A stretch of DNA of 64,000 nt from Actinomyces naeslundii. GTDB taxonomy: Bacteria; Actinomycetota; Actinomycetes; Actinomycetales; Actinomycetaceae. Location of the stretch: assembly GCF_001956585.1 (NCBI RefSeq), contig NZ_MSRR01000001.1, positions 62,001-126,000 of the forward strand, written 5' to 3'. The position numbers and the translations under genes are program-made. The notes under the pieces were generated by a model. That model ran no database searches. It saw nothing but the letters and a program-made list of their open reading frames with translations, and was not told where the DNA came from. This document shows, piece by piece, positions 18,901 to 27,638 of the stretch. Position 1 is the stretch's first letter, and each line of letters begins with the position of its first letter.

Positions 18901-19549
18901 CCTGGGTATTCGCGCCGACGTCGAGCAGCCCGTTCGCGCCGACGTCGACATCCCCGTGCGGCTCCTCAGCCCCGAGCTTCGAGACCGGGCCGGGGCCCGG
19001 ATCCGTGCAGCTGGACTCGACGCCGTCCCCGTCACGATCTCCGGACGCATCGACCGGCTCGAGCACCTGGGCGGCTACGAGCAACAGGATGAGGACCACC
19101 CAGACGGGAACAACGGTGTGCGCGTCATGGATCTCAAGACCGGGCAGCGCGTCCCCAAGGACGTCCAGCGCCACCCCCAGCTGGCCGCCTACCGGCTCGC
19201 CCTGGCGTCACAAGGTCACCATGTCCTGGGCGGAGCCCTCGTGCTCCTGGGTAAGGAGCCCTCCAAGCGATCCGGTGACGGCTACGTCCTGGCCCCGCCG
19301 GGCGCCGCGCTCGACCCCAGTCCCGCAGCCCTCGAACCGGCGGACAGGTCCGGGGACGAGCCCAGAGACGGGGACGCGAGCGCAGCGGCCGAGGTCTCCG
19401 AGGACTACTGGGCCGAGGACCTCGTGGCCGGCGCGGCCATAGCCGGTTCAGGACCCCTGCTCCAGGCCCGCACCGGCGAGCACTGCCGCACCTGCATGGT
19501 CAAGGACTCCTGCCCCGTCCAGGTCGAGGGAAGGAGAGTCGTCTCATGA
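15959..19549 (+). CDS. adnA: Helicase-nuclease subunit AdnA
   Basis: 1196 residues, somewhat longer than mycobacterial AdnA (about 1045). UvrD-like motor with Walker A GAPGTGKT at 41-48 and a variant motif II VDDYQD near 250. The C-terminal RecB-like nuclease has SGRIDRLE and VMDLKTGQR, framed by Cys897 and Cys1176/1179/1185 (CRTCMVKDSC), the layout of AddB-type iron-sulfur nucleases. Together with AdnB it should form the heterodimer that resects double-strand breaks. The stop overlaps the adnB start (ATGA), so the subunits are translationally coupled. ATG 15959 starts just ahead of the motor domain. Confidence 0.92.
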   Translation: MLQDPVRLLPPPEAPELPAADADGQRVLDRVADGSNVVVLGAPGTGKTSLALRLLAEAVAGGRDAVLLAPTRTRADWLRGRAAHLLREGHGDGVVRVRTPAALALTILTTSLTRRPDPLPPPVLLAGAEEDSVLASMISAISWPGLPVEATGSRAFRSELRNLLARAGELGVTADELAELGRRLNVPIWGPAAQLLRTWDAQGRTSAERRAQTRKMDTARLQDRAVEALGSWNSDAVTVPRPVPDLIIVDDYQDCTAATARLLTALAAPDPDGHRAQIAVLGDPDVAVETFRGGTPSLLVAAEDHTGLGASRLRLTTRYRGEPAIAAVVADQSARVPVTGTAAHRQAYLVPRTSASRGSGAPDADRVTAPTGVEAILASSAWQERAHVARALRLEHVHHGTAWSQMAVIVRSAADAESLARDLRRRGVPLASRTPAVLLRAEPAAAALLDIVRAAIRDQLGGCGEPPQREAAINLLTSPLVGLTTMDLRRLRRRLRQDPEAAVASVSGAEPSEPGVSTEATTRTASRTGADAALLSLLADTDQASAFARSLDGEPLGAQADRLLTAARIIEALRAAVGGLPADAPRDVEALLWAAWHASDRAEAWRAVALQPSGSSVRSLLSEAAEHDLDVVTTLFKRAEVWAERHPGQDASTFLSELDAEVLPSDSVAPQGRRPEGVAVMTPARCAGQEWELVVVTGLERDRWPDLRLRDSLTRTGLLVDAVTDRLAAGVTASGDGAGGSGAVAAARAQVRADERRMLIMALSRATRRLLLTAAADAEHAPSPFLTEIAQSAGIALTDADGAPLLSPDTGDLTLRGLVGELRRAAVAGNLETATADERRRGQVAVELLADLARRDVPGADPVTWIGAAGPTSTSPLVAEGERIRVSPSDVEGLAACPLKWFLSRNGGSVPASDAQALGSLIHEIAERAEKEHLRGPALKAAFEERLGGLGYPDTWLGGLASDRARAMIERLDAYLSDCDALGIRADVEQPVRADVDIPVRLLSPELRDRAGARIRAAGLDAVPVTISGRIDRLEHLGGYEQQDEDHPDGNNGVRVMDLKTGQRVPKDVQRHPQLAAYRLALASQGHHVLGGALVLLGKEPSKRSGDGYVLAPPGAALDPSPAALEPADRSGDEPRDGDASAAAEVSEDYWAEDLVAGAAIAGSGPLLQARTGEHCRTCMVKDSCPVQVEGRRVVS

Positions 19550-22500
19550 CCCCCACCAGAGCTCGCGAGCTCACCCCGCAGACCCTGGCGGAGGCGCTAG
19601 GTATCCACACCCCCACCGAGGAGCAGTCGCGCGTCATCGCTCACCGACTCAGCCCGCTCCTGGTCGTCGCCGGAGCCGGCTCGGGCAAGACCGCCACCAT
19701 GGCCCAGCGGGTCGTCTACCTGGTCGCCACCGGGCAGGTCCGCCCCGACCAGGTCCTCGGACTGACCTTCACCCGAAAGGCCACTGCCGAGCTGGACCAG
19801 CGCGTCGCCTCCCGCCTGGTCAGCCTCGGCGCCGCCGGCCTGCTCCCGGTCACCGCGCCGGAGACTGACGGGACTGGCGCCGATACTGCCGATGCCACCG
19901 ATGTCGGTGAGCCGATGATCGCCACCTACAACTCCTTCGCCGGCACCCTGGTGCGCGACCACGGCCTGCGCATCGGCATCGACCCCGACTCCGCCCTCAT
20001 CACCCAGGCCCGCTCGTGGCAGATCGTCACCTCCCTGCTCGAGGCCCGCACCCTCCCGCTTCCCAACGAGAGCCTCATCCACAACACGAGTGCCGTCCTG
20101 GTCCTGGTCGATGCCCTGAGCCAGAACCTGCTGACCATTGACGAGGCCGCCAAGGACCTGGCCGACCTGAGCGAGCAGTTCACCGCCCTGGCCGCCATCA
20201 AGGGCTGCAAGACCCTGGTCGGCAAGGCGCCGGCCGTCATGACCGAGTGGGAGGCCCTGCTCGACGTCGTCGCCGAGCTGCACGACTACAAGCGCAGCCA
20301 CGGCCTCCTCGACTTCGGGGACCAGATCGCCCTGGCCTGCACCATCGCCGAGTCCGTTCCCGAGGCGGCCGCCCAGGTGAGGGCGCAGTACCCCGCCGTC
20401 CTGCTCGACGAGTTCCAGGACACCTCGGTCGCCCAGGTCCGCTTCCTGTCCGCACTCTTCGCCGACTCCGGGGTGACTGCCGTCGGCGACCCCCACCAGG
20501 CCATCTACGGATGGCGCGGGGCGAGCGCCGGAGCCCTGGACACCTTCCACCAGCGCTTCAACCCCAGTGGCACCGCCCGCCTCGCCTCCGGGATACCACC
20601 GGCCGACGCCGCCCCCGTCCTGGAGCTGTCGACCTCCTGGCGCAACGACTCCGCCATCCTCGACGTCGCCAACGCCGTCTCCGAGCCGCTGCGCTCCGGC
20701 GTCGTGCAGGACGGGGACCCGGTGGGGGAGCACATCGCCGTCGCCCCCCTGCGGGCCCGGCCCGTCGCCTTCGGGCTGAAGCCCGGGACTGTGCACGGGG
20801 CCTTCCTCCAGGACCCCGCCGAGGAGGCCCGTACCGTCGCCGCCTTCCTCGCCGAGCGCTGGTCTCCCGACGCCGAGATGGCCGTTCTGTGCCGGACCCG
20901 GGCGCAGATGGAACCCATCGCCGCCGAGCTGGAGAGGACCGGTCTGCCCTACACGATCGTCGGCCTGGGAGGAATGCTCTACGTCCCCGAGGTCGCCGAC
21001 GTCCGCGCCCTGCTGACTGCCGCCACGGACCCAGAGCGCGGGGACCGGGTGGTCAGGCTCCTGACCGGCTTCGGCATCGGCGCCAGCGATCTGCACGCCC
21101 TGGCGGGCCTGGCCCGTGATCTCCTCCGACCACCTGCACGGAGCACGCAGAGCACCCGGGACGGCGCGGACGGCAGCGGCGACCAGGTCGACTCACCGTT
21201 GCTCAGCGAGGCCCTGGACGCCCTGCTGCGATGGCACGACGACGGGGCGGAGGGGGCCACGGCCGCTGCTTCCCAGGGCCTGACCCCGGCGGGGCTGGCG
21301 GTCGCGCTGCGCACCGCCCGAGCGATCAGGCGCGTCCGGGAGGCCCTGGCCCTGCCTCTTCCCGACCTCGTCGCGCTGGCCGAGCAGGCCCTCGGTCTCG
21401 ACATCGAGATCGCCGCCAGGGTCGACGACCCGATGGGCCACCGCGCCCTCGACTCCTTCCAGGCGACGGCCCTCGGCTACGCCACGGACACCGACACCCC
21501 GACGCCTACCGGTTTCCTGGAGTGGCTCGACGCCGCCGAGGAGCATGAGGACGCCATGAGCGCCCCCGAGGTCGACCCCACGCCCGGGGCGGTCCAGCTC
21601 CTGACCGTCCACGCTGCCAAGGGACTGGAGTGGGACGCCGTCGCCGTGCCCGGCATGGACGAGCAGGTCTTCCCCTCCTACACCAGCAGCGTCAAGGAGG
21701 ACCTGCGCGTGGTGGAGACCGGCTGGATGGGGAGCACCTCGATCTTCCCCTTCCCTCTGCGGGCCGACGCCGACGACCTTCCCCCCTTCACCGTCGGCGA
21801 CCTCAGCCCGGCCGTTACGGACAAGCCCCTCCTGACCGAGACGATGACCGCCTACAAGGAGGCCCTGGGACGCCAGAGCCTGCGCGAGGAGCGCCGCCTG
21901 GCCTACGTCGCCTTCACCCGGGCCCGCCACGATCTCCTCCTGACCGGCTCCCACCTGTCCAAGACCGCCTCCAAGCCCCGCCGGCCCTCACGCTTCCTCA
22001 CCGAGCTCCGCCGGCGCGACCTCCTGGTCCCCTACGCAGACGGATGGGTCGACTTCGATGAGTCCCGACCCAACCCCCTGACCGCCCTGACCCAGGTGGG
22101 CACCTGGCCCCTGGACGCCGGACAGACGGAGACACCGGGCGCTCAGGCGCTGGGAAACGGGCAATCGCACGACGACGGGGGAGCGGATACGGACCGGGCT
22201 GCCGCGCTGCGCCGAGCCCGGCAGGCGGCCGCCGCCCAGGTCGCCGCCGCCATGAGCGAGGCGAGCCCCACCGAGCTGCTCACAGAGCCGACTCCCGTCA
22301 GGGCTGCGTCCACGAGCCCCGGCCATGAACCGGAGGCGAGTGATGACACACTGCGACGCTGGCGGCTGGAGACAGACCTTCTCCTGGCCGAGCGCGCCCG
22401 AGCGACGTCGGCCACCCCCACTGTCCGCCTGCCCGAGCACCTGGCCGCCACCCGCCTGGACGACCTGCGCGCCGACCGTCGGCGATTCGCCCTCGACCTG

Positions 22501-23067
22501 CGTCGGCCGCTTCCGCCCGAGCCCCGCGCCGCGGGCCGGCTCGGAACCGTCTTCCACGACGCCGTCGCCCAGCTCCTGAGCGCTCGCGGCACCCTGTTCG
22601 GGCTGGGGGAGGCCGGCGTTCCCGACAACCTCGACCCTCAGGACCGGCAACGTGTTGAGCGCTGGCTGGGGACGGTTGAGAACCTGGCGCTCCTGGACGA
22701 CTACGTTCTTGTCGACACCGAGATCGACCGGGAGATCACCATCGGTGCCACCACCCTGCGCTGCCGCATGGACGCCGTCTTCCGCCGCCTGGACGGGTCC
22801 GGATGGCTCATCGTCGACTGGAAGACCGGACGCCGCCAGGTCCCGGTGGACCAGCTCAGCGTCTACGTCCACGCCTGGGCGGCTTCCCAGGGGGTCTCCG
22901 CTGGCTCGGTGCGTGCCGCCTACGTGTATGTCGACTACCCCGGGGGACGTGTCGCCGAGCTCGCCGCGGCCGGTCTGCTCAGCCTCGACCGGATCGAGTC
23001 GGCCCTGACACCGGGGCTCCCATCCGACGAGATGACGCCTCTTCCCCCGCCTGAGCATCCGGGCTAA
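19546..23067 (+). CDS. adnB: Helicase-nuclease subunit AdnB
   Basis: 1173 residues. SF1A helicase motor: Walker A GAGSGKT at 43-49, motif II DEFQDTS from 288, motif V VHAAKGLEWDAV, and motif VI in YVAFTRARHDLL. The C-terminal nuclease has RLGTVFHDAV, RCRMDAVFRR and IVDWKTGRRQ (Asp1091, Lys1093), the PD-(D/E)xK site. It forms the second, principal motor subunit of AdnAB. A Gln/Ala/Pro-rich low-conservation stretch lies before the nuclease. It overlaps adnA by 4 bp, which strongly supports the pair. Confidence 0.93.
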   Translation: MTPTRARELTPQTLAEALGIHTPTEEQSRVIAHRLSPLLVVAGAGSGKTATMAQRVVYLVATGQVRPDQVLGLTFTRKATAELDQRVASRLVSLGAAGLLPVTAPETDGTGADTADATDVGEPMIATYNSFAGTLVRDHGLRIGIDPDSALITQARSWQIVTSLLEARTLPLPNESLIHNTSAVLVLVDALSQNLLTIDEAAKDLADLSEQFTALAAIKGCKTLVGKAPAVMTEWEALLDVVAELHDYKRSHGLLDFGDQIALACTIAESVPEAAAQVRAQYPAVLLDEFQDTSVAQVRFLSALFADSGVTAVGDPHQAIYGWRGASAGALDTFHQRFNPSGTARLASGIPPADAAPVLELSTSWRNDSAILDVANAVSEPLRSGVVQDGDPVGEHIAVAPLRARPVAFGLKPGTVHGAFLQDPAEEARTVAAFLAERWSPDAEMAVLCRTRAQMEPIAAELERTGLPYTIVGLGGMLYVPEVADVRALLTAATDPERGDRVVRLLTGFGIGASDLHALAGLARDLLRPPARSTQSTRDGADGSGDQVDSPLLSEALDALLRWHDDGAEGATAAASQGLTPAGLAVALRTARAIRRVREALALPLPDLVALAEQALGLDIEIAARVDDPMGHRALDSFQATALGYATDTDTPTPTGFLEWLDAAEEHEDAMSAPEVDPTPGAVQLLTVHAAKGLEWDAVAVPGMDEQVFPSYTSSVKEDLRVVETGWMGSTSIFPFPLRADADDLPPFTVGDLSPAVTDKPLLTETMTAYKEALGRQSLREERRLAYVAFTRARHDLLLTGSHLSKTASKPRRPSRFLTELRRRDLLVPYADGWVDFDESRPNPLTALTQVGTWPLDAGQTETPGAQALGNGQSHDDGGADTDRAAALRRARQAAAAQVAAAMSEASPTELLTEPTPVRAASTSPGHEPEASDDTLRRWRLETDLLLAERARATSATPTVRLPEHLAATRLDDLRADRRRFALDLRRPLPPEPRAAGRLGTVFHDAVAQLLSARGTLFGLGEAGVPDNLDPQDRQRVERWLGTVENLALLDDYVLVDTEIDREITIGATTLRCRMDAVFRRLDGSGWLIVDWKTGRRQVPVDQLSVYVHAWAASQGVSAGSVRAAYVYVDYPGGRVAELAAAGLLSLDRIESALTPGLPSDEMTPLPPPEHPG

Positions 23068-23171
23068 CGTCACCTTCAGGACTGCCTGGGGCTCGCCGTC
23101 TCGTTCAGACGCGGAGCCACTCACGGTCCGCGCACTCGCGCTTCGCGTCCGACGTTGCAAGGAGACCCCGC

Positions 23172-23903
23172 ATGCTGGTGACCTGGTCGATCGTCGCCTT
23201 CCTCATCAGCTCCTTGTGCTGGATCCTCGGTGACGCGCTCATCGTCGGTTTTCATCGGCCCGACCGGAGCGAGCACGGCGATTTCATCGATCTCATGGGA
23301 GACGACGCCTACGCCTTCTACCCGCGCATCAACGAGCCCCGCCTGCGATGGGGCGCGTTGGTAGCCAACTACTCCGTCCCGCTCATGCTCGCCGGCCTCT
23401 ACGCGCACTGGGTGCTGCTGCGCGGATCGCCGGTCGGGACGGTGGGAGTGCTGCTGCTCGGCATCGGGTTCAGCCTCTCACCCCTGGCCCACGCCTCCTT
23501 CTACCCACTCGCGCTGGCCTCGGAGCGCGCGCACGCGGCCTACCGGACCTACGTGTCGGCCAAGACGATGAGTCAGGGAGACCAGGACGGCGAAGCGCCC
23601 GATCCTGCCGCCCTGGCGCATGCCCGCAGGCTCTACCGCTTCCTCATGCAGGCCTGGATCCCCGCCATCGGGCTGACGGCGCTGGGGTGGGTCCTTGTCT
23701 GCATCGCTCTGGGCTCCGGGGCCACCGCCTTCCCCCGATGGTCACTGATCCTGACCCCGCCGGTGCAGGCCCTGCCGTGGTACGCCCTGACCCGTCTGCC
23801 CTACCCCGGCAAACCGCTGCTGGACGGGGCACTGTTCAACATCGTCAACCTGGTGTGGGCCGGCGCCTTCCTGGTACTCATGAGCCGCAACCCTCTGACC
23901 TGA
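23172..23903 (+). CDS. Multi-pass membrane protein, unknown function
   Basis: 243 residues with about six transmembrane segments. The N-terminus LVTWSIVAFLISSLCWILGD is followed by a polar loop containing DLMGDDAYAFYPRINEP, then further segments, including a PLAHASFYPLAL helix and a C-terminal VNLVWAGAFLVLM. It may belong to the DUF6796-like group, but I am not certain. ATG 23172 has an excellent leader (AAGGAGACCCCGC). It sits downstream of adnB (104 bp) and converges with the phosphotransferase gene. Confidence 0.72.
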   Translation: MLVTWSIVAFLISSLCWILGDALIVGFHRPDRSEHGDFIDLMGDDAYAFYPRINEPRLRWGALVANYSVPLMLAGLYAHWVLLRGSPVGTVGVLLLGIGFSLSPLAHASFYPLALASERAHAAYRTYVSAKTMSQGDQDGEAPDPAALAHARRLYRFLMQAWIPAIGLTALGWVLVCIALGSGATAFPRWSLILTPPVQALPWYALTRLPYPGKPLLDGALFNIVNLVWAGAFLVLMSRNPLT

Positions 23904-23930
23904 CCCCGATCGAGGCGGGAGGCGGGGTCA
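23901..23930 (+). terminator. Short convergent terminator
   Basis: 8-bp inverted repeat TGACCCCG / CGGGGTCA spanning the gap between two convergent genes and including the stop of the reverse gene. It lacks a T run, so function is uncertain. Confidence 0.4.
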
Positions 23931-25247
23931 GTCGTCCTCATCGTCGACGCGAACCATCGCCACCGGGTTGGTGACCGCGTCGGGCTCCGCGGGCTCACGC
24001 TCCCCGGGCACCGGCGCCAGCCGGGGCGTGGCCGGCTCCACCAGCGGGGCGTCACCCACCTGGGCGGCCAGGTCCTCCAGCATTGCCACCGCGTCGTTGA
24101 TGACCGGCTTGTCCCCGGTTCGCACCCCGTGCAGCAGCCAGCGCGCCAGGCTGAGCTCACTGACCAGCTCGGCCCGCTCGCGCAGGTGCCGGTCGACGCC
24201 CTCGGTGCGCGCGATGTCGTAGGCGTCCTCGATGGAGTCCAGGCAGTCCACCGGCGCCGAGGAGTACACCCAGGCCAGGTCCTCGGCCGGGTCACCCACG
24301 TGCGCCTGAGTCCAGCCGCGTACGGCCACCACCGTGCCGCCGGCCACCAGCACGTTCTCCTCGGCGAGGTCGCCGTGGACCACGGTGGGGCGGAAGCGCC
24401 ACAGGGCAGTGTCCTCCAGCGCCTGCTCCCAGCGCCCCAGCAGCTCCGGTGGAGTCCTGCCCGTCGCGGCGGCGTCGTCCAGCAGGCTCAGCCAGCGCCG
24501 GCGTACCTCCTCGGCGTCGTAGACCGGCATCCCCGCCTCAGAGATCACCGACATCTCCAGCTCATGGATCTCGCCGAGGGCCTTGCCCAGTCCTGCGGAC
24601 ATCCCCGGCCCCGGGCGGAGCGCCTCGATCGGGATCGGCTTGCCCTCCACGTGCGAGCGGACCTGGATGTGGGCGCCCTGCTGGCGCAGGGAGCCGGCAG
24701 CCCGGGGCACGTTGAAGGAGAGCCGCCCGTCATCGACGACCCTGCCGATGCGGCGCAGCACCTCGGCCTCGGCCTCCAGAGAGGCGCCGACGGCGTCGGT
24801 GCGCGCCTCATGAACCTCCCAGTGGCGGCCCTGGGTGTCGATGACGCCGATGATGTGCCGTTCGGGGGTCTCGGACTGCGGTAGCGCCAGGCGGGCCGGG
24901 TTGAGACCGGCGACGGCGACGCTCGCCATGGCGGCCAGTGAGAGTGCGGAGTGATGAGGACGAGGAGTCTCGGCGGGCTGGGCCTGTGGGGCCGGCGTGC
25001 TGCTCTGCGGCGGCTCGGCCGAGGCCCCCGGCAGCGGGGCCACGACCACGGGCGCACGATAGTCCTCGTCGTGCTCGTCGGATCGCTGATCGGAGTGCTC
25101 AGCCTGTTGCTGGTTGCAGTCCTCATCGCCGGCCGTCGGAGCCTCAGCGTGCTCGACGTCGGAGGCCGCCTCATCGGTGAGTCTGTCGACGCGGCCGTTG
25201 ACATCGGTGCTGCCGGGGGCGTCCGGGGACTGCGGAGGCTGTGACAT
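23928..25247 (-). CDS. Aminoglycoside phosphotransferase-like protein, likely degenerate
   Basis: 439 residues. The first 100 or so are Asp/Glu/Gln-rich and disordered, followed by a kinase-like fold. The Brenner motif HGDLAEEN is present (His291, Asp293, Asn298), but the downstream Mg-binding Asp expected in an IDW/DFG-like motif is replaced by Gly311 in AVRGWTQAHVGDPAEDLAW. Activity as an antibiotic phosphotransferase is therefore doubtful; related proteins beside adnAB in other Actinobacteria may share this change (uncertain). The start at 25247 lacks a clear ribosome binding site, and a later start is possible. Confidence 0.78.
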   Translation of the reverse strand: MSQPPQSPDAPGSTDVNGRVDRLTDEAASDVEHAEAPTAGDEDCNQQQAEHSDQRSDEHDEDYRAPVVVAPLPGASAEPPQSSTPAPQAQPAETPRPHHSALSLAAMASVAVAGLNPARLALPQSETPERHIIGVIDTQGRHWEVHEARTDAVGASLEAEAEVLRRIGRVVDDGRLSFNVPRAAGSLRQQGAHIQVRSHVEGKPIPIEALRPGPGMSAGLGKALGEIHELEMSVISEAGMPVYDAEEVRRRWLSLLDDAAATGRTPPELLGRWEQALEDTALWRFRPTVVHGDLAEENVLVAGGTVVAVRGWTQAHVGDPAEDLAWVYSSAPVDCLDSIEDAYDIARTEGVDRHLRERAELVSELSLARWLLHGVRTGDKPVINDAVAMLEDLAAQVGDAPLVEPATPRLAPVPGEREPAEPDAVTNPVAMVRVDDEDD

Positions 25248-25536
25248 GGTCCAACCGTAGGCGACAGGTCCTATGTCTTGCAGGACAGCCGCGCCCGTCC
25301 GCTGGCGGCAAACGCCGAATTCGCTGGACAGTGAACCGATGAATGTGCAACAACGTCCGAGTTATCCACAGGGTTTACCGAGGTGGTGGTCGTTTTGCGA
25401 TCAGGTGTCCTAGAGTTTCTCCGTGATGACGGTCACCAAGTGCTCGGTGGCTGAGAGGGTAGCGCCGATCCCCAGCGCGGCCCGCACACGTCCTCACTCA
25501 TCCCGTTCTCATCAATTCACGTCACTGAGAGGCACC

Positions 25537-26787
25537 ATGGACGCCGCCGATCTCCTCCTCGCGGAGGTGCGCGAGCTGGTCCGCGCTCGCGGAATCGACC
25601 CGCTCAAGGACACCTCCGCCCTCGAGCAGCTCGTCACCGACGCCGAGGACGACTACCTGCGCCGTTCCGACGCCGGACTCGTGCCGCCACTCATTGACCC
25701 GGCTGGAGCCCGCTCCCACGTGCTGGACTCCATGGCGGGCCTGGGGCCGCTCCAGAGCTACCTCGACGACGAGTCCATCGAGGAGATCTGGGTCAACGCC
25801 CCCGGTCGTGTCTTCATCGCCCGCTCCGGGCGCCCGGAGCTGACCACCACGATCCTGGAGAGTGAGGACCTCGCCGTTCTGGTCGAGCGGATGCTGCGTG
25901 CCTCCGGGCGCCGCCTGGACCTGTCCAGCCCCTTCGTCGACGCCCAGCTGGCCGGAGGACAGCGACTTCATGTCGTCATCCCGCCGATCACCTCCCAGCA
26001 CTGGGCCGTGAACATCCGTAAGCACACCTCCCGTGCCTCGCGCACCAGCGACCTGGTGCGCATGGGCTCGATGACCAGCCAGGTCGCGGCCTTCCTGGAC
26101 GCCTCCGTGCAGTCCGGCCTCAACATCCTGGTCTCGGGAGCCACCCAGGCCGGGAAGACCACGATGGTGAGGGCGCTTGCCGGAGCCATCCCGGGAGGGC
26201 AGCGGGTCATCTCCTGCGAGGAGGTCTTCGAGCTGGCCCTGCGCAACCGGGACTGCGTGGCGATGCAGACCCGTCCGCCCAACCTCGAGGGCGTTGGTGA
26301 GATCAGTCTGCGCCGACTGGTCAAGGAGGCACTGCGCATGCGTCCCGACCGCCTCATCATCGGAGAGGTGCGTGAGGCCGAGGCCCTCGACCTGCTCCTC
26401 GCGATGAACTCCGGACTGTCCTCAATGTGCACCCTGCACGCCAACTCCGCGCGGGAGGCCGTCATCAAGATCTGCACGCTTCCGTTGCTGGCAGGGGAGA
26501 ACGTCTCCAGCGACTTCGTGGTCCCGACCGTGGCCAGCGCCATCGACCTGGTCGTCCACCTCGACCTGGACCGGGACGGGCGGCGCACCGTCAGGGAGGT
26601 TGCCGCCCTGTCCGGCCGGGTCGAGAACGGCGTCATCGAGACCTCCGACGTCTTTCACCGTGACCACAGCGGCAATCTCGTCCGGGGCGCGGGTGCTCCC
26701 AGCGGCGCCGAGCGCTTCGGTCGGGCCGGACACGATCTCGCCGCTCTGCTGAGCTCCCACTCCGACAACAGCAAGGGAGCGTACTGA
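25537..26787 (+). CDS. tadA: Tad pilus ATPase TadA (CpaF family)
   Basis: 416-residue secretion ATPase that powers Flp/Tad pilus assembly. N-terminal CpaF region (EEIWVNAPGRVFIARSG), Walker A GATQAGKT at 201-208, Walker B region RPDRLIIGEVREAEAL near 270, and a His-box type sequence MCTLHANSAREA. ATG 25537 has GAGAGG and gives a start at MDAADLLL; the frame extends to 25423 but without a leader. First gene of a seven-gene operon; it overlaps tadB by one base (TGATG). No TadZ/CpaE gene precedes it. Confidence 0.92.
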   Translation: MDAADLLLAEVRELVRARGIDPLKDTSALEQLVTDAEDDYLRRSDAGLVPPLIDPAGARSHVLDSMAGLGPLQSYLDDESIEEIWVNAPGRVFIARSGRPELTTTILESEDLAVLVERMLRASGRRLDLSSPFVDAQLAGGQRLHVVIPPITSQHWAVNIRKHTSRASRTSDLVRMGSMTSQVAAFLDASVQSGLNILVSGATQAGKTTMVRALAGAIPGGQRVISCEEVFELALRNRDCVAMQTRPPNLEGVGEISLRRLVKEALRMRPDRLIIGEVREAEALDLLLAMNSGLSSMCTLHANSAREAVIKICTLPLLAGENVSSDFVVPTVASAIDLVVHLDLDRDGRRTVREVAALSGRVENGVIETSDVFHRDHSGNLVRGAGAPSGAERFGRAGHDLAALLSSHSDNSKGAY

Positions 26788-27638
26788 TGGGTGCTGTCGC
26801 GGGACTTCTCGCAGGCGTGGGGCTTCTGCTCATCTGGCTGGCATGCACCTCCGATCCGCCCCAGTGGCGCTCAAGGCGCTCGCGTCTCCTGGCGGACATC
26901 CTGGTCCAGGCCGGCGCCGGTCGCACCAGCCCCACCATGTTCGTCGTGGGATCGATCGGTCTGGGGCTGCTCATCGGCCTGGTCTTTCTGGGAACCTCAC
27001 GGGCCTGGCCGGTCGCGCTGTCCTTCGCCGTCATCTTCACCGCGATTCCCTTCCTTATCATCTCCTCGCGGGCGCGCAGCCGCCGCACTCGTCTGCGCCA
27101 GGTATGGCCCGAGGCCGTCGACACCCTCGTCTCGGGCGTCCGTGCGGGCATGAGCTTGCCAGAGGCCCTGACCAACCTCGGTGAACGCGGCCCGGAAGCG
27201 GTCCGCCCCCAGTTCCGGGCCTTTGCCACCGACTACGCCGCCTCCGCCCGCTTCGACAGCGCCTTGGATCGTCTCAAGGCCCGCTTCGCCGACCCTGTTG
27301 CGGATCGGATCGTCGAGGCCCTGCGCCTGGCCCACGAGGTTGGTGGTACGGACCTGGGAACGCTCCTGCGCTCCTTGTCTCAGATGCTGCGTGAGGACAT
27401 GCGTACCCGTGGGGAGCTCGAGGCGCGACAGTCCTGGACCGTCAACGGCGCCAAGGTCGCGGTCGCCGCCCCGTGGCTCGTCCTGGCGCTGCTGTCCACC
27501 CGGCCCCAGGCGGCGGCCGCATACGCCACCGCCACCGGCGCCCTCATCCTTCTGGTCGGCGCCGTCGTCTCGGTGATCGCCTACCGGCTCATGCTGCGCC
27601 TGGGGCGCCTTCCCGAGGAGGAGAGGACTCTGCGATGA
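26787..27638 (+). CDS. tadB: Tad pilus inner-membrane platform TadB
   Basis: 283 residues, GSPF-type protein with hydrophobic segments near the N-terminus (AGLLAGVGLLLIWLAC, FVVGSIGLGLLIGLVFLG) and at the C-terminus (GALILLVGAVVSVIAYRLML). The central RQVWPEAVDTLVSGVRAGMS and EVGGTDLGTLLRSLSQML blocks are typical of T2SF domains. It pairs with TadC to form the platform that anchors TadA. Its stop overlaps the tadC start (ATGA). Confidence 0.88.
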   Translation: MGAVAGLLAGVGLLLIWLACTSDPPQWRSRRSRLLADILVQAGAGRTSPTMFVVGSIGLGLLIGLVFLGTSRAWPVALSFAVIFTAIPFLIISSRARSRRTRLRQVWPEAVDTLVSGVRAGMSLPEALTNLGERGPEAVRPQFRAFATDYAASARFDSALDRLKARFADPVADRIVEALRLAHEVGGTDLGTLLRSLSQMLREDMRTRGELEARQSWTVNGAKVAVAAPWLVLALLSTRPQAAAAYATATGALILLVGAVVSVIAYRLMLRLGRLPEEERTLR

